The notes under the pieces: generated by a model | Databases searched by the model: none | Seen by the model: the letters and a program-made list of their open reading frames with translations, nothing else | Told to the model about the DNA's origin: nothing | Made by a program: the position numbers and the translations under genes | NCBI GenBank assembly: GCA_963756185.1 | Contig: CAVWMS010000008.1 | Coordinates: forward strand, 124,001-188,000 | Origin: DATAXI01 sp963756185 | GTDB lineage: Bacteria > Verrucomicrobiota > Verrucomicrobiia > Chthoniobacterales > Chthoniobacteraceae | Direction: 5' to 3' | Length of the DNA: 64,000 nucleotides | Shown: positions 26,560 through 36,429 of the stretch, in pieces | How the letters are laid out: each line of letters opens with the position of its first letter | How positions within the stretch are numbered: position 1 is the first letter of the stretch

Positions 26560-26644
26560 GCGGACGGCCGAACCGGCGGCCGCGCTGGACTTGCGCCCGG
26601 CAGCATTCTCTTTTGAAATCCGAATTTTTCCCTACTCTGACCCC

Positions 26645-28174
26645 ATGCCGCCCAGCCCGCCCGCCGTGCCTTTCCTCACCCCCGGCCGCTGCTATGTCAT
26701 CGCCGAGGCGGGTGTGAATCATAATGGCGACGCGGAAATGGCCCGGGAGCTGGTCCGGGCCGCCCGGCGCGCCGGCGCGGACGCGGTGAAATTCCAGACC
26801 TTTCGCGCCGAGGCGCTGGTGGTGCGGGACGCCGCAAAGGCGCAATATCAATTGCAAACCACCGATCCCGGCGAATCGCAGTTCGAGATGCTTCGCAAGC
26901 TCGAGCTGCCCCGCGAAACGCAGGCCGAACTCGCCGCGCTCGCCGCGCGCGAGGGAATCGAGTTTCTCTCGACGCCGTACAATTTCGAGGATGTCGATTT
27001 CCTGGATTCGCTGGGCGTGCGCGTTTTCAAGCTCGCCTCGATCCATCTGGTCGAGCCCCCGTTCCTCGAATACGTGGCGCGCAAGGGCAGGACGATCATC
27101 CTTTCGACCGGCATGGGCTCGCTCGATGATGTCGCGCAGGCGCTCGCCGTCATCCGCCGCGCCGCGGACGTGCCGGTGGTGCTGCTCCAATGCACCACCA
27201 ATTATCCCTCGCCGGCGGAGGACGCGAATTTGCGGGCGCTCGTGACGATGGGCGAGACTTTCGGCATGCCGGTCGGTTACTCGGACCATACGCAAACCGA
27301 TACCTGCTGCGTCGCAGCCGTCGCGCTGGGCGCGGTGATGATCGAGAAACATTTCACACTTGATACACGTCTGCCCGGGCCCGACCATTCCTCCGCCGCC
27401 GCGCCGGAGGAATTTGCCCGGCTGGTGGCGCGCATCCGCGAGACCGAGCGCGCCCTCGGCAGCGGCCGCAAGGTGCCGTGCGCCGCCGAAGCGGCAAACG
27501 CCCCCGCCATGCGCCGCAGCATCGTCTCGAGGCGCAAAATCGCCGAAGGCGAAACGATCACCGCCGATGCGCTGACGCTGAAGCGTCCCGGCACCGGTCT
27601 CGCGCCGCGCGAGTGGGACACCATCGTCGGCATGAAGGCGCCGCGGGACATCGCACCTGATGAACCGCTGAATTTTCTCGTACCACAGTCTCCGTCTTCA
27701 TCCGGCACTTATCTTTTTTCGGCCACGACGATGCCATTGACGGCGGAGAACGCCGCCGAACTCTCGGCAATGCTCACGCGCGAACGGCCCGAATACGCGG
27801 CGCATTTTCATCCGTTCGCCTTCGATGAAAAGACGGTGCGCTCGCAATTGGAGAAGGCGCGGAAGGATCGATTCATCGGAATCAGGAACGGCGCCGGCGA
27901 GCTGGCGGGCTTCTTCATGCTGCGCGGCCTCGATGACGGTTACAGGCGCCCGGCCTTCGGCGTATTCATCGCGGAGGCATTCGCGGGAGGCGGGTTTGCG
28001 ACGTTCGCGCTGAACGCGGCCATCGATTGGTGCCGGAGACAGGGCTTCGATGAATTGATGCTGACGGTCGAGCCGGAGAACGCGGCGGCGCGGCGCGTTT
28101 ACGAGCAGGCCGGCTTCGCGGTGGAAGCAGTCGAGGAAAAGCGCGTCATCATGGCGAAGAAATTGGACGCATGA
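26645..28174 (+). CDS. N-acetylneuraminate synthase-like NeuB fused to GNAT acetyltransferase
   Basis: 509 residues. The N-terminal ~340 form a NeuB/LegI/PseI-type sialic-acid synthase (RCYVIAEAGVNHNGD, ADAVKFQTF, FLSTPYNFEDVDFLDSLGVRVFKLAS, IILSTGMGS, LQCTTNYPS and GYSDHT, then a SAF domain MRRSIVSRRKIAEGE...LKRPGTGL). A linker leads to a GNAT N-acetyltransferase (residues ~370-509: FIGIRNGAGELAGFFMLRGLDD, FGVFIAEAFAGGGFATFAL, LTVEPENAAARRVYEQAGF). Such fusion is consistent with making an acylated nonulosonic acid. It overlaps the next gene by 4 bp. Confidence 0.85.
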   Translation: MPPSPPAVPFLTPGRCYVIAEAGVNHNGDAEMARELVRAARRAGADAVKFQTFRAEALVVRDAAKAQYQLQTTDPGESQFEMLRKLELPRETQAELAALAAREGIEFLSTPYNFEDVDFLDSLGVRVFKLASIHLVEPPFLEYVARKGRTIILSTGMGSLDDVAQALAVIRRAADVPVVLLQCTTNYPSPAEDANLRALVTMGETFGMPVGYSDHTQTDTCCVAAVALGAVMIEKHFTLDTRLPGPDHSSAAAPEEFARLVARIRETERALGSGRKVPCAAEAANAPAMRRSIVSRRKIAEGETITADALTLKRPGTGLAPREWDTIVGMKAPRDIAPDEPLNFLVPQSPSSSGTYLFSATTMPLTAENAAELSAMLTRERPEYAAHFHPFAFDEKTVRSQLEKARKDRFIGIRNGAGELAGFFMLRGLDDGYRRPAFGVFIAEAFAGGGFATFALNAAIDWCRRQGFDELMLTVEPENAAARRVYEQAGFAVEAVEEKRVIMAKKLDA

Positions 28175-29034
28175 GCGGGATTTACGTTTCCACGGGGGCG
28201 TTCAGCAAAGAGTGGCTGCTGGTCCAGATGGCGGAAGCATGCGAGGCGATGGGCGCGGGACTGGAATTGAGTTCGGGGATGCCCTGGTCACCGACGCTGG
28301 AATGGGAGATCGAATCGCTGGCCGCGCGAAAGTCGCCGGTGCTGGTCCACAATTATTTTCCGCCGCCGCGCGAACCCTTTGTGCTGAACCTCGCGGCGGC
28401 GAATCGCCAAACGCTCGAACGAAGCAGGCAGCATGTGCGGACGGCCATCGACCTCAGCGCGCGTTTGGGCGCGCCGTTTTACTCGGTCCACAGCGGCTTC
28501 GCGATTGAGCTGAAGGCGGAGCACCTTGGGAACCCGGAAGAGCAGGCGCAAATGAAAGCCATACCCTACGAATACGCGTGCGCGGATTTCCAGGTCTCGC
28601 TGCGCGGGCTGGCCGCGTATGGAAGGGGGCAACGCGTCCGCCTGCTCATCGAAAACAATGTCCTCGCCCGCGAGCAGACTGGCGGCCCATCCCCGCTGCT
28701 GATGACAGAGCCGGGAGAGATCGCGCAATTTTTGCGGAAGCTCGAAGATGCCAGCATCGGTCTTCTGCTCGACGCCGGCCACGCGAAGGTGACGGCCAAT
28801 GCGCTCGGCATCGAACCTGCGAGCTACTTCGAGGAACTCGCCCCATGGATCGGCGCGCTCCACCTCAGCGACAACGACGGAATCCGCGATACCAACCGGC
28901 CCTTCGGGGAAGATGCGTGGTTCGCGAAATACTGCACGGGCGATGTGCCGGTGGTCATCGAGTCATACGGCGTCGGGGCCGAAGGAGCCGCAAAAATGGT
29001 GGACGTGGTCAAACGATGGACCGGGGCGAAATAG
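28171..29034 (+). CDS. Xylose-isomerase-like TIM-barrel protein
   Basis: 287-residue sugar phosphate isomerase/epimerase-like barrel. Candidate metal residues lie in LLIENNVL (Glu), LLLDAGHAKVT (Asp, His), LHLSDNDG (His/Asp) and VVIESYG (Glu). GAPFYSVHSGF is the internal strand. The start ATG overlaps the NeuB-GNAT stop, so it is coupled to it. Its task in glycan-sugar biosynthesis is inferred from the neighbours. Confidence 0.8.
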   Translation: MSGIYVSTGAFSKEWLLVQMAEACEAMGAGLELSSGMPWSPTLEWEIESLAARKSPVLVHNYFPPPREPFVLNLAAANRQTLERSRQHVRTAIDLSARLGAPFYSVHSGFAIELKAEHLGNPEEQAQMKAIPYEYACADFQVSLRGLAAYGRGQRVRLLIENNVLAREQTGGPSPLLMTEPGEIAQFLRKLEDASIGLLLDAGHAKVTANALGIEPASYFEELAPWIGALHLSDNDGIRDTNRPFGEDAWFAKYCTGDVPVVIESYGVGAEGAAKMVDVVKRWTGAK

Positions 29035-30381
29035 ATGGGCTCGATGTCGATTCCCCGTCCCGCCGCGCTGGCGCTCCTTTGCGCCGCCGTGCTCCTGACG
29101 CGTCTGCCCTTTCTCGGCGCCGGCTACGGCCTTCACGCCGATAACTGGCGCACGGCGCTGGCCGCCCGGCACTTCGCGCAGACCGGCGTTTACGAGGCCT
29201 CGCGTCTCCCCGGCTACCCTGTCCAGGACTATGTCTGCGCGCTCCTCTGGAAGACGGGGCCGTTGGGTTTCAATTTTCTCGACGCCTTCTTTTGCACTGC
29301 CGCGGCGTTCTTCTTCGCGCTCATCTGCATCGAGTACGGCGTTGCCGATTGGTGGCTCGCCGCGCTCGCGCTCGCCTTTGTCCCGGTGCTCTATGTCAAC
29401 AGCGTCTCGTCAAAAGATTTTCCGTGGGCACTGGCCTTTTTGCTGGCGAGCTGGTGGTTCGCGCTACGCAAACGGCCCATCCTCACCGGCATCCTCCTCG
29501 GCCTCGCCATGGGCACCCGCATCACCTCCGGCGCGGCGGCGCTGCCCATCGCGCTCATCCTCATCGATGGCGCCGGCAACCGCGCCGCGCTCCGCCGCGT
29601 GCTGGCCGCGGGCGTGATCGCCGCTGTCATTTGCATCGGTGCATTCCTGCCCGTCTACATGCGTTACGGATGGTCCTTTCTCAGCTTTTACGCCAATCAC
29701 GCCTTTCCCGATTGGCTCGGGATCGTCGCCCGCATGACCGTCGAAGTCTGGGGCGTTCTGGGAATGGCCGGCATTCTCCTGGCGTTGGCGGCTGCCCCGT
29801 TTGCCCGGGCGCGCCCATCACTTTCCGGACGCCAGTCGCTCGCCTGGGCGAGCATGCTCGTCATTTTCGCCATTGCATTCATCTGCCTGCCCGATGAAGC
29901 CGCGTACCTCATCCCCGCCGTCCCGTTCGTACTGCTGCTCCTCTGGCGCGCTGCGCCGCGATGGGCCTTCGCCGCCTGCTGCCTGTTCGTCATCGCGAGC
30001 CCGTTCCTTTCGTTCAGCGGCTTCCGGCCCGTCGCCGGCCTCATCGTCCAGGATCATCGCGACCGCGTCGCCACGGATGCGAGCATCGGCCGCCTCCTTC
30101 AATTCACCGCGCTCGCAACCGGCAGCAACGCCTACATCGTCGGCGGCTGGCAGCCGCCGATTGCCGTCCTGACCGCCGACGCGCCGCCGCCGAACACAAA
30201 ATTCCTCTACCAGATCACAGAGCCGGACCTCGACCAGATGATCGCCGCGGGCTGGCACGTCTGGTACCTGCCAAACATGCGCCAGTTCAACTACCGCGAC
30301 TACCATTTCGACATCGCCCAGCATGGCGCCCGCGACATCGCTCAGTTGCGCGTACCCCGCCCCGCGCCGGGCGGCCGGTAG
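29035..30381 (+). CDS. Membrane glycosyltransferase-like protein (PMT/ArnT type)
   Basis: 448-residue multi-pass membrane protein with about ten hydrophobic helices and an N-terminal LLTRLPFLGAGYGLHADNWRTALAARHF segment, the acidic/His loop after helix 1 seen in GT-C/PMT-family lipid-linked sugar transferases (H-A-D-x-W in place of D-E). A C-terminal soluble part (NAYIVGGWQPPIAVLTADAPPPNTKFLYQITEPDLDQMIAAGWHVWYLP) faces the periplasm. It begins right after the TIM-barrel stop and is cotranscribed. Donor and acceptor cannot be assigned. Confidence 0.72.
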   Translation: MGSMSIPRPAALALLCAAVLLTRLPFLGAGYGLHADNWRTALAARHFAQTGVYEASRLPGYPVQDYVCALLWKTGPLGFNFLDAFFCTAAAFFFALICIEYGVADWWLAALALAFVPVLYVNSVSSKDFPWALAFLLASWWFALRKRPILTGILLGLAMGTRITSGAAALPIALILIDGAGNRAALRRVLAAGVIAAVICIGAFLPVYMRYGWSFLSFYANHAFPDWLGIVARMTVEVWGVLGMAGILLALAAAPFARARPSLSGRQSLAWASMLVIFAIAFICLPDEAAYLIPAVPFVLLLLWRAAPRWAFAACCLFVIASPFLSFSGFRPVAGLIVQDHRDRVATDASIGRLLQFTALATGSNAYIVGGWQPPIAVLTADAPPPNTKFLYQITEPDLDQMIAAGWHVWYLPNMRQFNYRDYHFDIAQHGARDIAQLRVPRPAPGGR

Positions 30382-30461
30382 TCCAAATGGACAAACCGCC
30401 CGCGCTTCATGCGCCCCCCGCAGCCTTGCTGCCCCGCCCGACTCCGGCTAGAATTTGACCC

Positions 30462-31622
30462 TTGCCCAATCCCGACATCCGCCAGGTCAATTTTTCCCGC
30501 ATCCTGCTCATCAAGCCCTCTGCCGTGGGGGACGTGGTCCACACCCTGCCCGTCCTCGACAAATTGCGCCGCCGCTACCCGCGCGCCCGCATCGACTGGC
30601 TCCTCACCCCCGACAATGCGGAAATCGTCCGCGGCAACCCGGCCATTTCAAACGTCCTGCTCTTCGCCCGGCGCGAGTTCCGCAAGGATGGCCGCCCGCT
30701 CGGCGCAGTCGGCAGCGTGCTGCGGCTCATCGGCCAAATCCGCGCCGCGCGGTACGAGATGGTCATCGATCTGCACGGCCAGTTCCGCTCCGCACTCTTC
30801 GCGGTCGCGAGCGAGGCGCCGATGCGCATCGGCTTTGGCAGCCCGGTGCGGCGCACGGCCAGCACCTTCCAGGGCCGGCAGTTGGGAAACATCCCCGATC
30901 GCGGCTGGGCCGGCGCGCGCGAGGGCTCGTGGTTCGCCTACACGCATCGCATTCCCATTCCCACGCTCGAGGTCCACGCCGTCGAGCGCTACCTCTGGGT
31001 CGGCAATCTCCTCGGCTTCGACAACGACCCGCCCGTCGTTCAATCTCCCGGTCAACCCGGAGGCCGAGGCGCGCATCGCCGGCCACCTCGCCGAAGCACG
31101 CGGCCCCCGGGCCGCCCGCTCGCCATCCTGGCCCCCGGCACCATGTGGGAGACCAAACATTGGACGCCCGAAGGCTTCGCCGGAATCGCCCGCCGGCTCG
31201 CCGCTGACGGCTTCGCCCCCATCCTCGTCGGCCCGAAAGGCGAGGAGGCGCTCAACCGCTCGATCCAGGCCCGGGCGCCCGGCTCGACCGATTTCACCGG
31301 CCAGACCAGCGTCGCCGACCTCATCGCCCTCATCCGCCGCGCGGCCCTCGTCGTCACCAACGACTCCGGCGCCACGCACATCGCCGCCGCGCTCGGCAGG
31401 CCCGCGGTCAGCATCTTCGGCCCCACCAACCCGGTCCACGTCGGGCCCTATGGCCATCCGGAATCTGTCGTTAGGCTCGATCTTCCCTGTTCCCCGTGCA
31501 ATTATCGCCGGCTGAGCCAATGCCCGAACGGCCACGCTTGCATGCGCGACCTCACTGTTGACATGGTCATGGAACGCATCCGGGCGGTGCTCGCGCCGGC
31601 GCAACATCTCACACAATGCTAA
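30462..31622 (+). CDS. GT9 heptosyltransferase-like glycosyltransferase
   Basis: 386-residue GT9 member. N-terminal ILLIKPSAVGDVVHTLPVLDKLRRRYPRARIDWL and C-terminal LVVTNDSGATHIAAALGRPAVSIFGPTNPVHVGPYG, CSPCNYRRLSQCPNGHACM are typical of ADP-heptose:LPS heptosyltransferases. About 30 residues (31036-31127) are in the wrong frame: the neighbouring frame reads FNLPVNPEAEARIAGHLAEARG there, so a compensating insertion and deletion are present, probably sequencing errors. The start appears to be TTG 30462. It fits the lipopolysaccharide/glycan context. Confidence 0.85.
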   Translation: MPNPDIRQVNFSRILLIKPSAVGDVVHTLPVLDKLRRRYPRARIDWLLTPDNAEIVRGNPAISNVLLFARREFRKDGRPLGAVGSVLRLIGQIRAARYEMVIDLHGQFRSALFAVASEAPMRIGFGSPVRRTASTFQGRQLGNIPDRGWAGAREGSWFAYTHRIPIPTLEVHAVERYLWVGNLLGFDNDPPVVQSPGQPGGRGAHRRPPRRSTRPPGRPLAILAPGTMWETKHWTPEGFAGIARRLAADGFAPILVGPKGEEALNRSIQARAPGSTDFTGQTSVADLIALIRRAALVVTNDSGATHIAAALGRPAVSIFGPTNPVHVGPYGHPESVVRLDLPCSPCNYRRLSQCPNGHACMRDLTVDMVMERIRAVLAPAQHLTQC

Positions 31623-32094
31623 GCATCCACACAGGCCAGCCCGCCTCCACCGCGCCGAAGCTCCCCATCTTCGCCGCGCTCGCGCAGGGGTTTTTCTGCA
31701 TCGTGATCGGCCTCTGGGCCGTCGTCGATTTTTCGGCATTCGTCAATGTAACCGCGCAAAAGCCCGACCAATGGCTGGTCACGCTCGCCGGCCTGCTCCT
31801 CGCTTCCATCGGCGCCTCGATGATTATTTCCGCCTTCCGCCGCGACATCGCCTTCGAGGTCTTTTTCATCGGCCTCGCCGCCGCGCTCTCGCTCGCGGCA
31901 ACTGACATTTTCTTCGTGATCAAGGGCGTCTGCCGCTGCGCTTCCTGCTCGATGCCGTGGCGGAGTTGCTCTTCGTCACGCTTTGGATTTTCGCAATCCG
32001 CGCCTGCTGGCCCACACGCCCGCCGCGCGCGGAAACGGCTCCCCCCGCCGTTGAAAAAATCGCAGAACCGAGGGGGACCGATGCAGCAGGATGA
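31616..32094 (+). CDS. Four-helix membrane protein (frameshifted)
   Basis: Unknown protein with four predicted helices: LAQGFFCIVIGLWAVVDFSAF, WLVTLAGLLLASIGASMII, AFEVFFIGLAAALSLAATDIFFVI and, in the next frame, LLDAVAELLFVTLWIFAIRACWP. Adding one C near 31928 (GGGCGTC to GGGCCGTC) joins FFVIKG to RLPLRFLLDAVAEL. Total about 159 residues. It overlaps GT9 by 7 bp and ppc by 14 bp. The function is unknown. Confidence 0.65.
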
Positions 32095-34867
32095 ACCTGT
32101 AAGCCGCGATTACATCGCGCTCGGCTTCGAGAAAATAGAGCGCGACCTGCATTTCCTGATCCATTGCCTCGAGGAAGTCCTCACCAGCCTCGGCCACGGC
32201 GACCTGGCCGCGCTGCTGCCATGGACGGGCAGGGAATTGCCGGCCGACATCGATCGGCTCCCTCCCAGACCGGCCTCGTCTTCTCGATCGCCTTCCAGCT
32301 CCTGAACCTCGTCGAGGAAAATGCCGCCGCGCAGATGCGCGCGCTTGCGCGAGGGCGAGCTGCGGCATCGCCGCCGAGCCGGGATTGTGGGGCCAGGCGC
32401 TCGCCAATTTGCGCGAGCGCGGCTTCGCCGGCGAGGACATCGCCGCGCGCCTGCATTCGGCATCCGCATCGAGCCGGTCCTCACGGCCCATCCCACCGAG
32501 GCGAAACGGCTCTCCGTCCTCGACCAGCACCGCGCGATCTACCAGCTGATCCAGGAGCGCGAGCGCGCGCTGCTGACGCCCACCGATTCCAAGCGCCTCC
32601 ACGCCCAAACCAAGGCCGCGCTCGAACGCCTCTGGCGCACCGGCGAAATCCTCCTCACCAAACCCGACATCTCCGACGAGCGCCGAAACGTCCTCTATTA
32701 TCTGCGCGACGTTTTCCCCTCCGTGCTGCCCGCGCCTCGAGACCCGGCTCCGCTCCGCCTGGGAATCCGCCGGGTTCGATCCCGCGCTCATCAACGCCCC
32801 GGGGCGCATGCCGCGAATCTGCTTCGGCACATGGGTGGGCGGGCGACCGCGACGGCCATCCCGGCGTAACGCCGGAGGTCACCGCCGAGACGCTCGAGCG
32901 CCTTCGCGTCAACGCCCTCATCGTCCTGCACCGCGCTCTCGCGAAGCTGATGGAAACGCTCACGCTCTCGGGCTGGATGCAGCCGCTCCCGCCCGCGATG
33001 GCCGCCGCGCAAAAGGAAATGATCGACGCGCTCGGCGGCCTCAAACCATCGACCCTGCCGGCCCACTCCGACGAGCCATGGCGCGATTTCGTCGGGCCTG
33101 ATGATCGCCCGCCTCCCGGTCCACATGGCGCCCAATCAGCTGGCCACCTTGCGCGAGGAGCCGGGCGCCTACACTCACCCCTCGCAGCTCGAAGCCCATT
33201 TGCGGCTGCTCCACGATTCGCTCGTCGAAATCGGCGCCGGGCGGCTCGCCGCGCTCGACGTGCGCCCGGTGCTGCGGCCGGTCGAGACCTTCGGCTTTCA
33301 CCTCGCCGATCTCGATATCCGCCAGAACAGCGCCTATCACGACAAGGCCATCGGCCAATTGCTCTGCGCTGCGGGCCTCGATGGCGAGGACTTCGGCGAT
33401 TGGCCGGAAAATGACCGGCTCAGTTTCCTCGAGCGCGAATTGCGTTCGCCCCGTCCGTTCCTCCATGCGACGGCCTCAGCCGGCCCGGAAGCCGACTCGG
33501 TGCTGCGCTGCTACCGCGTGCTCGCGCGGCACATCGAACGGTACGGACCCGAAGGCATCGGCGCTCTCATCGTCAGCATGACGCGGCGCCGCTCGGACTT
33601 GCTGGCGGTTTATATGCTGGCGCGCGAGGCCGGGCTGACGCGTCTCTTGCCAGAGGGCCTCACCTGCATGCTGCCCATCGTGCCGCTCTTCGAGACCATC
33701 GCCGATCTCGAGCGCGCGCCGGTGATCATGCGCGGTTTCCTCGATCATCCCGCGACCCGGAGCAGCCTCCGTTTTCAGCAGCGCGGCGCGAAGGAGATCG
33801 ATCCAGCAGGTCATGGTCGGCTACAGCGACAGCAACAAGGATGCGGGCATCATGGCCAGCCAATGGGCCGTTCACGAAGGCCAGGCGGAAATCGTAGCCG
33901 TGGGCGAGGAGGCGGCGTGAAGATCCAGCTTTTTCCACGGGCGTGGCGGCACCGTCAGCCGCGGCGCGGGACCGACCAACCGATTCCTCGAGGCGCTGCC
34001 GCCGGGCTCGCTCTGAGCGGCGATATTCGCCTCACCGAGCAGGGCGAAAGCATCGCGCAAAAATATGGCACGCTCTCGACCGCCACTTACAATCTCGAGT
34101 TGCTCGGCGCCGGCGTGACCGCCGCGACGTTCAGCCCGGCGGGCAGCGCCGAGGGCGAAGCCGCGCTCGGCAAAATCTGCCCCGCGCTCGCCGAGGCCAG
34201 CCAGATCGCCTATCGCAAGCTGCTCGAGGCGCCCGGCTTTATCGAGTTTTTCCGCGAGGCCACGCCCATCGACGCCCTCGAGCACGCCCGCATCGGTTCG
34301 CGCCCCTCGCGCCGCACCGGCCAGGCCAGCCTCGCCGACCTGCGCGCCATTCCCTGGGTGTTCAGTTGGAACCAGTCGCGCTTTTATATTCCCGGCTGGT
34401 TCGGCGTCGGCTCGGGCCTCCAGCATCTCGCGGATCATGACCCCGCCGGTTTCCGCACCATGTGCGACAATCTCCGCTCCTGGCCCTTCCTCTATTACGT
34501 GCTGACCAATGTGGAATCGAGCATCGCCAGCACCGACCTCGATTTGATGCGCGCCTACGCCGGCCTCGTCGAAAACGAGGAAGTCCGCACCCGCATTTTC
34601 CATATCATCTGGGAGGAATGGACCCGCACCCGCGCAATGCTCCAGGAGGTGCGCGGCCAGCCCACCGCCCAGCGCCGCCCGCGCATGCTCAGGACCCTCC
34701 AGCTCCGCGCCGAAGCCCTACACCTCCTCCATCACGACCAGATTCGCCTCCTCAGCCGCTGGCGCGCCGCCCGCAAACAAGGCCGCGACGCCGAAGCCGA
34801 ATCAATGCTCCCCGAGCTATTCCTCTCCGTAAATGCCATAGCCAGCGGCCTCCGGACAACCGGCTAA
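32081..34867 (+). CDS. ppc: Phosphoenolpyruvate carboxylase, multiple frameshifts
   Basis: Bacterial-type PEP carboxylase making oxaloacetate from PEP and bicarbonate. Conserved parts seen across frames: IEPVLTAHPTEAKRLSVL (catalytic His), GTWVGGDRDGHPGVT, ADLDIRQNSAYHDKAI, MVGYSDSNKDAGIMASQW, FFHGRGGTVSRGAGPTN, and near the C-terminus VFSWNQSRFYIPGWFG. About ten +/-1 indels are needed (near 32262, 32466, 32740, 32852, 33100, 33800, 33918, 33933, 34012 and others), most in short G, C or T runs. All key residues persist, so I treat it as a functional gene with assembly errors. Start ATG 32081. Confidence 0.85.
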
Positions 34868-34925
34868 GCTTTCAATCAGGCGTTGGAAGGCGGCGCGATG
34901 CCACTACACAAAACGAGAATTGCTG

Positions 34926-35059
34926 ATTGCTGATGTGAGATTGCTGATTGGCAGAATGCAAATTACACGCCGATGGAACGCTTCGGGGTGGAATTCCAAT
35001 TCCTCGTCAACGCCGCCTCCGGCGGCCATTTTTTCAATCAGCAATCTCACATCAGCAAT
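34926..35059. repeat. Inverted-repeat-bounded dispersed element, copy B
   Basis: 134-bp element with perfect 25-bp terminal inverted repeats (34926-34950 and 35035-35059). Reverse-complemented, its interior aligns with that of the 12091-12223 copy (GCCGCCGGAGGCGGC, then CCCGAAGC and CGGCGTGTAA). No ORF is evident inside. Confidence 0.85.
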
Positions 35060-35310
35060 CAGCAATTCGCCGTTTCCGTAGCGGCCCCGCGCCCCTCTTT
35101 CTCCCAATCCGCAATCCGAGATCACCCGCCCGCCTCGCTACGCGAAGCGTTGCGGGCGGGGCAATCAGCAATTCTCCTTTTCCGTACCGGCCCCGCGCCT
35201 GCATTCTGCCAATCAGCAATCTCACATCAGCAATCAGCAATTCGTGACTTTTCGTAGCCGCGCCGAACGTCTCTCCCAATTAGCAATTTCAGATTATCAA
35301 TTAGCAATTC
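35060..35310. repeat. Array of solo and degenerate element ends
   Basis: Single terminal repeats occur at 35060-35067 (partial), 35210-35234 (exact 25 bp) and degenerate at 35277-35310 (ATTAGCAATTTCAGATTATC). A hairpin-like GCCCGCCTCGCTACGCG / CGAAGCGTTGCGGGC stretch lies at about 35129-35160. The 380 bp between ppc and gluQ holds nothing but these repeats. Confidence 0.7.
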
Positions 35311-36100
35311 TCCCCTCCCTCCTTTTCGCCAGCCGCCGGCCTTCCGCGTCGCGCACCAATTCACAATGGTACCACGCCGGCTCCGCGCAACCGAGCGCGC
35401 GGTAAAGCAGGATTTGCCGGAATGTCGACTGCACCAGGTCCTCGCCGCGCACCACTTCGGTCATTGCCATTGCCGCGTCATCGGCTACCACCGCCAGTCG
35501 ATATGACGGAATGTTGTCCTTCCGCCAGACGATGAAATCCCCAAAGTCGCGCCCGGCCACCGCCCGCAATGGCCCCATTCGTCCGTCGCAAAAGCTGATC
35601 TCCTCCCCGTCCGGCACGCAAAATCTCCAGTTCACCCCCGCCGGACCCTCGATGCCGCGCGCCTCCGCCAGCCGATGCCGGCACGTCCCCGGGTAAACCG
35701 GCTCGTCCCCCTGCTCCTCCGGATGCGGCGCGGAGAGCGCCGAGAGCACGTCCCGCCTCGAACAGGTGCATGGATAAATGAGCCCCGCGTCCCGCAGCCG
35801 CCGCCAGACAGGCAGATAATCACGCTCGCTCTGGACGTACGGCGCAAACGGACCGCCCATCTCCGGCCCTTCCTCCCACTCGATGCCGAACCATCGCAAC
35901 TCCTCCGCCATCGCCGCGCGGAACTCCGGCCGGCACCGGCTCGAATCCAGGTCCTCGATGCGCAGCACCAGCACACCACCCGCCGCGCGAGCCCGCTCGA
36001 ACGCCGTCCGGAACGTGCGCGCGTGGCCCAGGTGCAGGTAGCCGGTCGGCGAAGGCGCAATGCGCCCGCGGTAGGAAGCCGGGATATCTTGCGGAGCCAT
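35297..36100 (-). CDS. gluQ: Glutamyl-Q tRNA(Asp) synthetase, shortened C-terminus
   Basis: 267-residue GluQ-RS that charges Glu onto queuosine-34 of tRNA-Asp. RIAPSPTGYLHLGHARTF is the HIGH-type signature, and the Zn site CTCSRRDV with PGTCR is present. The region after LVRDAEGRRLAKR is normally followed by about 25-35 residues; here it becomes REGRIAN and a stop that lies in the dispersed repeat at 35277-35310. The catalytic core is complete. The insertion of repeat sequence probably trimmed the end. Confidence 0.9.
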   Translation of the reverse strand: MAPQDIPASYRGRIAPSPTGYLHLGHARTFRTAFERARAAGGVLVLRIEDLDSSRCRPEFRAAMAEELRWFGIEWEEGPEMGGPFAPYVQSERDYLPVWRRLRDAGLIYPCTCSRRDVLSALSAPHPEEQGDEPVYPGTCRHRLAEARGIEGPAGVNWRFCVPDGEEISFCDGRMGPLRAVAGRDFGDFIVWRKDNIPSYRLAVVADDAAMAMTEVVRGEDLVQSTFRQILLYRALGCAEPAWYHCELVRDAEGRRLAKRREGRIAN

Positions 36101-36139
36101 TGCGTGTGGATGGGATTTCCACTAAAACGCCCGTCAGGA

Positions 36140-36374
36140 ATGAGCAAGCGGCAAGAACGTCGATCCCCTTCGCGACCGCCTCGTTGAATTCGCGCGTTCG
36201 CTCACCCTCACCCGCCAGGAACAGGCCATGGTCGCCGCCATCCTCCTCTCCATGCTCGTTGGCGCGCTGGTCATGCATTACCGCCGCGAGTACCGCATCC
36301 ACCACCCCATCGCGCCCTCGCCCACGCCCCATCGCACAGCCAACTCCTCCGCGGACGAATCACCTGCGCCTTAA
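36140..36374 (+). CDS. Small single-helix membrane protein (frameshifted)
   Basis: MSKRQER, then after one extra base (C near 36161) DPLRDRLVEFARSLTLTRQEQAMVAAILLSMLVGALVMHYRREYRIHHPIAPSPTPHRTANSSADESPAP and a TAA. The frame gives a charged amphipathic start, one hydrophobic helix (AMVAAILLSMLVGALVMHY) and a proline-rich tail. It resembles the ~75-residue membrane proteins found near comEA-type genes, but I cannot assign a family. Confidence 0.45.
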
Positions 36375-36429
36375 GTTCGCTGATCAGCAATTTCTTTCCC
36401 CTTCGGTCCCTTCTCTTTAAACAGGACCG

